A stretch of DNA of 64,000 bases from Psychrobacter urativorans. GTDB lineage: Bacteria; Pseudomonadota; Gammaproteobacteria; Pseudomonadales; Moraxellaceae. This document shows, piece by piece, positions 57,224-64,000 of this stretch. The stretch is from positions 496,001 through 560,000 of the forward strand of contig NZ_CP012678.1 in the NCBI RefSeq assembly GCF_001298525.1. Reading direction: 5' to 3'. Numbering within the stretch: position 1 is the first letter of the stretch; the number at the start of each line of letters is the position of its first letter. The notes under the pieces were generated by a model. The model worked only from the letters and a program-made list of their open reading frames with translations, was not told the DNA's origin and did not search any database. A program made the translations under genes and the position numbers.

Positions 57224-58345
57224 TTATCGGACTCGAATAATCTCATTTTCACGGCGCTTTGCCAAGTCATCGGCATGAGCGCGTACCATGCTTTCTATCT
57301 CGTCAACCAAGTTATTGGTGTCAATAAGATGGCTTTTTTCACCCATCCGATATACCAACGATTTGCGTGCCGCCCCAACAATGCCAATATCGGCTTCTTT
57401 AGCTTCACCCGGTCCGTTCACTTTACAGCCAATCACTGATAAATTCATCGGTTCACGAATGTCTTCTAAGCGCGACTCTAGAGCCGTCATGACTCTAATC
57501 ACATCAAATTCTTGCCGTGAGCAGCTTGGGCAAGCGATAAAATTTACCCCATTAGAGCGAATGTTCAGGGATTTTAGAATATCAAAACCAATTTTGATTT
57601 CTTCTTCCGGTTCCGCTGCTAATGAAATACGGATGGTATCACCAATACCGTCAAGCAATAAACCACCAAGTGCGATAGCAGACTTGACCGCACCCGTGCG
57701 ATAGACGCCAGCTTCAGTGACACCTAAATGTAGTGGGTTATCAATTTGCGCAGAGATTAAACGATAAGCGTCTAAGGTCAAAAATACATTGCTGGCTTTA
57801 ACTGAGATTTTATATTGGTCAAAGTTTAAACGCTCAAGAATATCAATGTGGCGCATCGCTGACTCTAGCATCGCCTCGCCTGTCGGCTCACTATATTTGC
57901 GCTGTATTTCTTTCTCTAACGACCCCGCATTTACCCCAATGCGAATAGGAATATTATAATGCTTCGCACACGCGACAACTTCACGAACTTTAGCATCACT
58001 ACCAATATTACCAGGGTTAATACGCAAACAATCAGCGCCTGCCGCTGCTACCGCAAGTGCAATTTTATGGTCAAAATGGACATCGGCAACCAACGGCACA
58101 CTTACTAATTTTCGGATTTCACCAAAAGCTTTTACCGTATCCATGGTTGGCGTTGATACACGCATAAAGTCCGCACCTGCCTCAACGCAGCGCTCGATTT
58201 GCGCGACCGTCGCCGCCACATCGCAGGTATCGGTATTGGTCATGCTTTGCACGCTAATTGGCGCATCGCCACCAATCGCGACATCCCCGACGTAGATTTT
58301 TTTAGTAAGACGACGGTTAATAGGGGCTGACGTTGACATAGACAA
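57224..58345 (-). CDS. ispG: 4-hydroxy-3-methylbut-2-enyl-diphosphate synthase (flavodoxin)
   Basis: IspG catalyses the penultimate step of the MEP isoprenoid pathway with a [4Fe-4S] cluster. The 373-residue protein (E. coli 372) shows [48 protein letters not shown], the cluster cysteines in [13 protein letters not shown] and [26 protein letters not shown] upstream of the ATG is a good ribosome site. It lies between rodZ and hisS in the conserved order. Confidence 0.98.
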   Translation of the reverse strand: MSMSTSAPINRRLTKKIYVGDVAIGGDAPISVQSMTNTDTCDVAATVAQIERCVEAGADFMRVSTPTMDTVKAFGEIRKLVSVPLVADVHFDHKIALAVAAAGADCLRINPGNIGSDAKVREVVACAKHYNIPIRIGVNAGSLEKEIQRKYSEPTGEAMLESAMRHIDILERLNFDQYKISVKASNVFLTLDAYRLISAQIDNPLHLGVTEAGVYRTGAVKSAIALGGLLLDGIGDTIRISLAAEPEEEIKIGFDILKSLNIRSNGVNFIACPSCSRQEFDVIRVMTALESRLEDIREPMNLSVIGCKVNGPGEAKEADIGIVGAARKSLVYRMGEKSHLIDTNNLVDEIESMVRAHADDLAKRRENEIIRVR

Positions 58346-58430
58346 ATCCTTCGATCAGAGCAAAACAAATAAAAATGAGAGCAACGGTTTAAATAAAAAA
58401 AATGATTAAATCAATTAACTATTAAATTAA

Positions 58431-59267
58431 TTAAAGTGCTAATTCAAAACTGGCTTGTTTAGCATTAGCGCTAGCGTTAGCGTTAGCACTGGTATTGGCA
58501 TATTGATCTAGCGCCACTGGTTTTTGATTCAGTAAGACGCTGACATTATCAATATTATTAATATCAATCTTAAATGGTGGCATACCTGATAGCTTATAAT
58601 CACCGCGAGTCTGAGCGCCATTCATAAGGCTGCGACCTGTAGCATCCGTAATATTAATAGTGGCAATATCAGTCAGTATTAACTCTAAAGCGGTATTATT
58701 TATGCTGCCACTACCGTCCAGATTAAGTGCCGCACCACTCTCATTGGCTTGATTATTAATTGCCGCGCCTTGAGCTTGATCTGATACGGTCAATGCTGCA
58801 GTAACGGGGCTTGACGCTTGCGGCTCTTTATTGGCAGTACTCATCATACGAAATAAAAAGACAATCAGAACAATCAACGCGACAAAGGCAATCATTAACA
58901 AGGGATTAAAACCCGTGCGGCTATGACTGTCACGCTGCAGAGTACCCATAGGCTGCAATGGCGATCCACTATCTGTCACTGAACGCGATTTGAGCGCTTC
59001 AGGGTAAGCGGCATCGAAACTATGGGCTATTTCTACAGGATCTAAGCCTAAAAACTTAGCATAATTAATGACAAAACCACGGGAAAATGCGACTTGCGGC
59101 AAGTCATCAAAACTTTCTTCTTCTAGCGCTTGTAAATGACGCTTTAAGATGAATAGCTCGCTTGATACCTCATCCAAGCTCAGTTGCTTGATGTGGCGAG
59201 CCTGCTGTAAAGCCGCGCCAAATGAAACTTGGACATCAGGTTGATCGGTTAACGATGAATCGGTCAT
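58431..59267 (-). CDS. rodZ: Cytoskeletal adaptor RodZ
   Basis: RodZ is an inner-membrane protein linking MreB to the wall-elongation machinery. The 278-residue product has an N-terminal HTH domain (SFGAALQQARHIKQLSLDEVSSELFILKRHLQALEEESFDDLPQVAFSRGF), a membrane helix at about residues 125-143 (LLMIAFVALIVLIVFLF), and a periplasmic domain with the DUF4115-type segment GAQTRGDYKLSGMPPFKIDINNIDNVSVLLNQKPVAL. The start is the ATG at 59267, overlapping the pilW stop as ATGA. The last residues contain an Asn-Ala repeat from 6-base repeats. Confidence 0.94.
   Translation of the reverse strand: MTDSSLTDQPDVQVSFGAALQQARHIKQLSLDEVSSELFILKRHLQALEEESFDDLPQVAFSRGFVINYAKFLGLDPVEIAHSFDAAYPEALKSRSVTDSGSPLQPMGTLQRDSHSRTGFNPLLMIAFVALIVLIVFLFRMMSTANKEPQASSPVTAALTVSDQAQGAAINNQANESGAALNLDGSGSINNTALELILTDIATINITDATGRSLMNGAQTRGDYKLSGMPPFKIDINNIDNVSVLLNQKPVALDQYANTSANANASANAKQASFELAL
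58459..58488. repeat. Five 6-base repeats in the rodZ 3' end
   Basis: The units TTAGCA, TTAGCG, CTAGCG, TTAGCG, TTAGCA lie end to end and encode the alternating Ala-Asn/Ser tail of RodZ. Confidence 0.75.
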
Positions 59268-60154
59268 TTCCAAGCGGCCTCTGGTTTATTAAGCCAAGTT
59301 TTAAGTTGCTTTGCTTCGTCACTCAATGGATAAGCAGATAAAAGTTGCTGGGCTAATTGCTGGCGCGTGACGGCATTTTTTTGAGCAGCCGCAAGTTTAA
59401 TACCTTGTAATAATAGACGTGGGCTCGTACCTTGACCTTGTAGCAGCAATAATGTCTCTTCATACAGTCGCTGTGCTTGCGGAATACGCTGCTGTTCTAT
59501 CAACAAATCTACCAGTTCAATATGCGCAATAATACTGTTACGATTCCCCTCCAGCGCCCGCAAAAATGCTTTTGCCGCTGCCGGATGATCGTTTAATTGT
59601 AAATAAGTACGTCCGAGATTTTCAAGCGCCCCAATCCGACCATCATAGCCAAGCGAGGAACCCGCAATCTCAAACTGCACAGACGCCTCTTGATAGCGCT
59701 TCATCTGTGATAAATATACCCCATAATTATTACGCGCCTGCACAAAATCCTTATCTAGAGCAATCGCTTTTGTAAAATACTGATCGGCTTTTTCAAGATT
59801 AAGGCGACTGCCTTCTTGCTGTAACAGCACGCCCATCATATCATAGGCGGGCGCATATCGGCTATCAGCCGCAAAAGCTTTTTCCAGCTGCTGCTGAGCA
59901 GAATCAAGATCATTTTTACGAATGTATTGCGCCGCCAGTGAGGTGCGAACGCGCGCGACCTCATCTTTATTCGAGCTACGGCTCTTATTGGATTGCGTTG
60001 ATGCTTGATAATTATTGACACTCAATAAATCATCAGTTGGGAAGCTTTGACACCCTACCAATAGCAAGGTCAATAGCGCAGTTGCGAGTAAGCAAACGTG
60101 TTTGTGAGATTGGTTCTGACAAGAATATTTAGAGCTCATTATAGCCGCCATCAT
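59264..60154 (-). CDS. pilW: Type IV pilus biogenesis/stability lipoprotein PilW (PilF)
   Basis: PilW/PilF is an outer-membrane lipoprotein that supports assembly of the PilQ secretin. The product has a signal peptide with lipobox LVGC (Cys at about 34), a short linker and six TPR-like repeats (AAQYIRKNDLDSAQQQLEKAFAADSRYAPAYDMMGVLLQQ, ARNNYGVYLSQMKRYQEASVQFEIA, GALENLGRTYLQLNDHPAAAKAFLRAL). Length about 290 (family about 250-260). Start candidates are ATG 60154, 60151 and 60139; none has a strong box. It overlaps rodZ by four bases. Confidence 0.93.
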   Translation of the reverse strand: MMAAIMSSKYSCQNQSHKHVCLLATALLTLLLVGCQSFPTDDLLSVNNYQASTQSNKSRSSNKDEVARVRTSLAAQYIRKNDLDSAQQQLEKAFAADSRYAPAYDMMGVLLQQEGSRLNLEKADQYFTKAIALDKDFVQARNNYGVYLSQMKRYQEASVQFEIAGSSLGYDGRIGALENLGRTYLQLNDHPAAAKAFLRALEGNRNSIIAHIELVDLLIEQQRIPQAQRLYEETLLLLQGQGTSPRLLLQGIKLAAAQKNAVTRQQLAQQLLSAYPLSDEAKQLKTWLNKPEAAWK

Positions 60155-60310
60155 AAAACTGTGGTTCAGTACAGGGAGTTAGCACTGTGGTCAACGAGCC
60201 AACAGTTTAATGGATTTAGCGAGCATAAGTAAAATTTAGTTGCCTTAACTACATATCTCTTACTATTAAGACCGATATATGACAACTAAAATGCTATAAA
60301 TAGCTCATTT

Positions 60311-61561
60311 TTAAGTATTTTCACGGTCTTTGATACTTTGTTGCCATGCCGCAGAACGTCTGGTACGGTCAGCCACTTGCCCAACCAATTGACCACAAGC
60401 GGCATCAATATCATCACCGCGCGTTTGACGAATGGTACAGACAAATCCTGCTTGACTTAGAATGTTACTAAAGGCATGAATACGGTTGTTACTAGATTTA
60501 TCATAATTGGCGTGCGGAAATGGATTGAACGGGATTAGATTAATTTTACTAGGCAGGTCGCCTAATAGTGCCACCAATTGCTCAGCATGAACATCACTGT
60601 CATTCACCCCATCTAACATCACGTATTCAATAGTCACGTGTTTTTTATGGCGCGGATTGACTTCAAAAACGTAATTTCTCGCTGCCGCCATCAACTGCTC
60701 TAGTGGATATTTTTTATTAATAGGAACCAATTCATTACGTAATTCATCATTTGGAGCATGCAATGAGATTGCCAATGCCACATCAAGCTCTTGCGCCAAC
60801 TCATACATTTTAGGCACGACACCAGACGTCGATAACGTCACGCGACGCTTAGATAAACCATAAGCGTGATCACTGAGCATCAATTCCATCGAGCTGACAA
60901 CAGGACGATAGTTTAATAACGGCTCGCCCATCCCCATCATGACCACATTGGTCACGTTATTTTCCCATAAGCTATGATCGACATACTCTAAACTGTCCTG
61001 AGCATCAGTCATATACGAAGCATTAGCAACCCACAACTGACCTAAAATCTCAGCAGCGGTCAAATCTCGCTCAAATCCTTGCTTACCCGTACTACAAAAG
61101 CTACAGTCCAAAGCGCAGCCCACTTGCGATGAGATACATAACGTTTTGCGACCATTGACCTTGCCATCCTCTGCAGGTATTAAAACCGTTTCGACTAATG
61201 AACCACCTGTTACTTCAAAGACCCATTTACGCGTGCCATCATCACTATATTGGCGATGAATAACTTTTGGTGGCGTTACGCAAGCATGAATAGACAATTT
61301 ATCGCGTAACGATTTACTCAAATTAGTCATTTTCTCAAAATCAGTAACGCCTTGTTGATAAATCCACTTAATCACTTGGGTAGCACGAAAGGGCTTTTCG
61401 CCAATGCTTTTAAAGTAATCCGCAAGTTGCGTCGGCGTCATCCCTAATAAATTGGTTTTTGCCTGTGCCTCATCTAATAGCTTGATAGCATTAATCTCGA
61501 TACTATTAATGCGATTAGCTGATGATTGCGTTGACGGGTTTGGCGTAGTGACGGTTGACAT
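60311..61561 (-). CDS. rlmN: Dual-specificity RNA methyltransferase RlmN
   Basis: RlmN methylates A2503 of 23S rRNA and A37 of some tRNAs by a radical SAM mechanism. The 416-residue protein has the radical SAM Cys set in [78 protein letters not shown] and a conserved Cys near the C terminus ([10 protein letters not shown]). About 25 residues precede the usual E. coli start. The ATG at 61561 has an AGG box; the frame continues to 61636 without family similarity. Confidence 0.97.
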   Translation of the reverse strand: MSTVTTPNPSTQSSANRINSIEINAIKLLDEAQAKTNLLGMTPTQLADYFKSIGEKPFRATQVIKWIYQQGVTDFEKMTNLSKSLRDKLSIHACVTPPKVIHRQYSDDGTRKWVFEVTGGSLVETVLIPAEDGKVNGRKTLCISSQVGCALDCSFCSTGKQGFERDLTAAEILGQLWVANASYMTDAQDSLEYVDHSLWENNVTNVVMMGMGEPLLNYRPVVSSMELMLSDHAYGLSKRRVTLSTSGVVPKMYELAQELDVALAISLHAPNDELRNELVPINKKYPLEQLMAAARNYVFEVNPRHKKHVTIEYVMLDGVNDSDVHAEQLVALLGDLPSKINLIPFNPFPHANYDKSSNNRIHAFSNILSQAGFVCTIRQTRGDDIDAACGQLVGQVADRTRRSAAWQQSIKDRENT

Positions 61562-61973
61562 AATCGATGACCTGTTGGCATATAACTGGTTAGCATATAC
61601 TAAAATATGCAATAAAATGGCGCATGAGCAATCCATTATGAGCGCAGCGCTTGTTACTTATGACTTTATTAAATAGGGTTAAATATTTCATAAAATACAA
61701 TACTAATAACGAAATGCTAATAAGGGATTGATAACGCTGATTAAATAATTAAAATTATATAACGTTTACTTATCATGAAGGGCATGATGGTAAATTTCAA
61801 TAAAAAATAGTGCTTTCTATGCAAATAATAATAGGTGAAACGGCTTATACCCTATTGAGTATAAGCCGTTTTTTAACACTATTTTTACTAGAGTAAGTAT
61901 AAACCATCATCACAATTAGCAAAATTTTTTAATAATGATAATGGTAAATACTAATCATCATTAACGCTAGTAA
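61562..61973. other. Intergenic region between ndk and rlmN
   Basis: 412 bases with a strong hairpin whose T-run points on the plus strand (61838-61874). It contains the rlmN promoter region and no supportable gene. Confidence 0.6.
61838..61874 (+). terminator. Terminator hairpin between ndk and rlmN, stronger on the plus strand
   Basis: AAACGGCTTATAC (61838-61850) and GTATAAGCCGTTT (61859-61871) form a 13-base perfect stem followed by T residues to 61874 on the plus strand. The minus strand has only a three-T run after the stem. It probably ends the ndk message, although the orientation is odd. Confidence 0.7.
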
Positions 61974-62405
61974 TTAACGAATACGAGCACAAACTTCGTC
62001 ATCATTGAAGAAATAGCTGATTTCACGTGCCGCTGATTCGGCTGAATCTGAACCATGAACTGCATTTTCATCGATGCTGCTCGCAAAATCTGCACGGATA
62101 GTGCCTTCAGCCGCGTCTTTGGGGTTGGTTGCACCCATAATATCGCGATGCTTAGCGATAGCATTTTCGCCTTCTAATACTGATACCAATACTGGACCTG
62201 AAGTCATAAATGATACTAAGTCATTGTAAAATGGACGCTCAGCATGCTCAGCATAGAAACCACCGGCTTTTTTATCATCAAGTTGTTGCATTTTAGCTGC
62301 AACGATTTTTAGACCCGCTTGTTCAAAACGGTCATAGATAGCGCCGATGTGATTGCCAGCAACAGCGTCAGGTTTGATGATAGATAGCGTGCGTTCGATA
62401 GCCAT
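61974..62405 (-). CDS. ndk: Nucleoside diphosphate kinase
   Basis: Ndk transfers phosphate between nucleoside triphosphates and diphosphates. The 143-residue enzyme begins [28 protein letters not shown] and has [36 protein letters not shown] and the active-site His in [13 protein letters not shown]. Length matches the family exactly. An AGGAGCTTTTC box precedes the ATG. It heads the conserved ndk-rlmN-pilW-rodZ-ispG-hisS-yfgM-bamB-der series, though a hairpin separates it from rlmN. Confidence 0.98.
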   Translation of the reverse strand: MAIERTLSIIKPDAVAGNHIGAIYDRFEQAGLKIVAAKMQQLDDKKAGGFYAEHAERPFYNDLVSFMTSGPVLVSVLEGENAIAKHRDIMGATNPKDAAEGTIRADFASSIDENAVHGSDSAESAAREISYFFNDDEVCARIR

Positions 62406-62681
62406 GAAAAGCTCCTAATAAGGTAAAGGTAAAAAAGGAAGTCTATATTATCTATGACCACAACACTTAGCAGGTTTCTAGTTGATTTACCAAGCGCGTG
62501 ATTGTTGTCTATTATAATGATTAAGGCTGTAAATGATAGGGGCAATTATCGCAACTGCTAAGAAAATCATAATTTAAGACAGCATAAAAACGGGAAACAA
62601 GGCGGAAAACCTTTGTTGTCACCTGTTATTTTAATTAAACAGACAACCGTCAAAACATCAGTACTCTCTGTCTGCTTTCAT

Positions 62682-63098
62682 TTACTCTTCCAAACGACTG
62701 TCGCGACAGCTGCCAGCAGTACATTCACGCACGCGCTCATTTAGGAAGTTCACGCGCTGCGTGGTAGTACGCGTCGCACAGTTCATATTTACAAAGAAAC
62801 CTTCACCATTATGATAGCTACAACGCTCATCGCGGTCACGTATCCAAGCCAATTGCCCACGTTTGAGTTTAGATTTTTGCGTACTATTTAGGACTTTATT
62901 TAGCTTAGTATAAGAATTATTAAGCTCTTTATCAGCTTCTAAATATACTTTGGTTAAACAATACAGTCCGTCAAAATCATTAACAGGTTTATTGCAGTTT
63001 TGAGCACCCCAAGAGAGCATCGGCAACATAAAAGCCGCGGAAGTCAGCAGTGCCAAAGATGAGTTGCGCAGAGAACGCTTAATAATAGGGGTTGTCAT
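62682..63098 (-). CDS. LprI/DUF1311-family secreted protein
   Basis: A 138-residue periplasmic protein with a signal peptide (about residues 1-32, cleavage near SWGA). The pattern CNKPVNDFDGLYCLTKVYLEADKELNNSYTKLNKVL and LKRGQLAWIRDRDERCSYH matches the DUF1311 family, whose founder LprI is reported as a lysozyme inhibitor in Mycobacterium. Six Cys residues in the mature part suggest disulfides. AAGAGGAAAAC precedes the ATG. It is single between ndk and purA. Confidence 0.85.
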   Translation of the reverse strand: MTTPIIKRSLRNSSLALLTSAAFMLPMLSWGAQNCNKPVNDFDGLYCLTKVYLEADKELNNSYTKLNKVLNSTQKSKLKRGQLAWIRDRDERCSYHNGEGFFVNMNCATRTTTQRVNFLNERVRECTAGSCRDSRLEE

Positions 63099-63271
63099 AG
63101 TGTTTTCCTCTTAACGTCTTATTGGTGACATTATTTTTACAACGTTATATTTTCTTAAGAAAAAATCATACTACTCAACCCTATTTTAGCCCGATTTATC
63201 TCAAATTATCTTAAAGTTATGTAATTAAAAACTAAACAATCATTGGTTGTTTTTATGAAAACATCAGGAAT

Positions 63272-63306
63272 AAAAAAATCCCAATGCTCGGCACTGGGAT
63301 TTTTTT
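63272..63306. terminator. Terminator of purA
   Basis: The stem AAAATCCCA / TGGGATTTT with inner TGC / GCA pairs has A- and T-runs on both sides. It lies about 40 bases after the purA stop and could serve both strands. Confidence 0.82.
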
Positions 63307-63343
63307 ATTTAAACATCACAAGCTATATTATTTAGCTAGTAAA

Positions 63344-64000
63344 TTATGCATCATACGGGTCACGTAGCACAATCGTCTCATCACGGTCAGGACCAGTTGA
63401 GATGATATCGATAGGACAATCGATTAAGGCTTCGATACGTTTGATATAAATCTTGGCATTCTCAGGCAATTCATCATAGTTGGTGATACCAACGGTTGAT
63501 TCGCTCCAGCCTTGTAGCGTCTCGTAGATTGGCGTTACTGACTCGTAGAATTCAGCATCATGCGCGCCAGCACATTCGGTTTCTGGCAACTCATAACCCA
63601 CACCAATAAGTAGCTCTTCTAAACCATCTAAGACGTCAAGTTTGGTCAAACAAATACCGGTTAGCGAGTTTAATACCACAGCACGGCGTAAACCGGCAGC
63701 ATCAAACCAACCACAGCGACGGGCACGACCAGTCGTTGCGCCAAATTCATGACCAACTTTGGCTAAATGCGCACCTACATCATCGAACAATTCAGTTGGG
63801 AATGGACCGCTGCCTACGCGCGTAGTATAAGCTTTGGTGATGCCCAATACGTAATCTAAGTATAACGGACCAATACCCGTACCAGTTGAAACCCCGCCCG
63901 CCGTAGTACTTGAGCTGGTTACAAAGGGATACGTACCATGGTCGATATCAAGTAGCGTACCTTGTGCCCCTTCAAACATGAGGTTTTTACCAGCACGGCG
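63344..64000 (-). CDS. purA: Adenylosuccinate synthetase, C-terminal half (cut by window edge)
   Basis: PurA joins IMP and aspartate in AMP synthesis. The frame enters from the right edge and ends at 63344, giving about 218 residues of the roughly 430 in the full enzyme. It begins within [32 protein letters not shown], the classical region around the GTP/IMP-binding segment, then [43 protein letters not shown] and [15 protein letters not shown] (the GTP-specificity NKxD-like LTKLD) and [16 protein letters not shown] at the end. The first in-frame Met at 63979 is internal, not the true start. Confidence 0.98.
   Translation of the reverse strand, partial: RRAGKNLMFEGAQGTLLDIDHGTYPFVTSSSTTAGGVSTGTGIGPLYLDYVLGITKAYTTRVGSGPFPTELFDDVGAHLAKVGHEFGATTGRARRCGWFDAAGLRRAVVLNSLTGICLTKLDVLDGLEELLIGVGYELPETECAGAHDAEFYESVTPIYETLQGWSESTVGITNYDELPENAKIYIKRIEALIDCPIDIISTGPDRDETIVLRDPYDA

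Noticed and set aside
62309-62545. 78-residue minus-strand frame spanning the ndk start
   Set aside because: It overlaps ndk in another frame and its promoter region; no family similarity.
1-64000. Mobile elements, phage genes, CRISPR arrays, defence islands or biosynthetic clusters
   Set aside because: I found no transposase, integrase, cas gene, regularly spaced repeat or clustered accessory gene. The repeats present are short and local, and the gene content is housekeeping.

Overview
The window reads as a contiguous piece of core chromosome from a gammaproteobacterium of the family Moraxellaceae, most likely Psychrobacter. Protein sequences such as SecDF, PurF, Der, HisS and IlvD look gammaproteobacterial. 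The moderately AT-rich DNA, the scattered type II secretion genes and the osmolyte transporters fit Psychrobacter; the genus call is inference, since no 16S gene is present. I see no insertion sequence, prophage, CRISPR array, integrase, rRNA or tRNA gene.

Layout. 1-2.8 kb: the N-terminal half of lytic transglycosylase MltD, a small secreted protein and a DUF21/CBS membrane protein, all on the minus strand. 3.1-9.5 kb, plus strand: yajC-secD-secF, then a MATE exporter and the AzlCD amino-acid exporter pair. 9.6-20.8 kb, minus strand: purF-cvpA, pyrD, a small membrane protein, gspL-gspM, gpsA-sixA, a YdjA-type nitroreductase, zapE and an alpha/beta hydrolase. 21-23.6 kb, plus strand: a small lipoprotein and xseA-xseB. 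23.6-32.1 kb, minus strand: pncB, a thioredoxin-MsrA-MsrB lipoprotein, a compatible-solute ABC transporter (ATPase plus a binding-protein/permease fusion) and an aldehyde dehydrogenase. 32.5-35.2 kb, plus strand: lipB, ppa and two small membrane proteins. 35.2-40.4 kb, minus strand: an SDR, dusB, a BetT-type BCCT carrier and hinT. 40.6-45.1 kb, plus strand: an unknown protein, ilvD and an NhaP-type antiporter. 45.2-47 kb, minus strand: surE-nlpD. 47.7-49.4 kb, plus strand: a secreted unknown and a short PBP5-type carboxypeptidase. 49.6 kb to the end, minus strand: a hybrid histidine kinase, then the conserved cluster ndk-rlmN-pilW-rodZ-ispG-hisS-yfgM-bamB-der (transcribed right to left), an LprI-family protein and the C-terminal half of purA.

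Working together. Several loci serve the envelope: SecDF-YajC and YfgM with the translocon, BamB in outer-membrane assembly, MltD, NlpD, DacC and RodZ in wall growth, PilW in type IV pili and GspLM in type II secretion. The ABC transporter, the BCCT carrier and the NhaP antiporter point to osmotic and ionic adaptation.

I found no convincing new multi-gene system. What deserves a second look is small: terminal extensions on SecF and GpsA, a binding-protein/permease fusion, a kinase with a receiver that has lost its phospho-acceptor Asp, a dusB start codon abutting a terminator, a 5' hairpin before the BCCT gene, two terminators with no matching gene, and recurring short tandem repeats at gene ends and in intergenic DNA.
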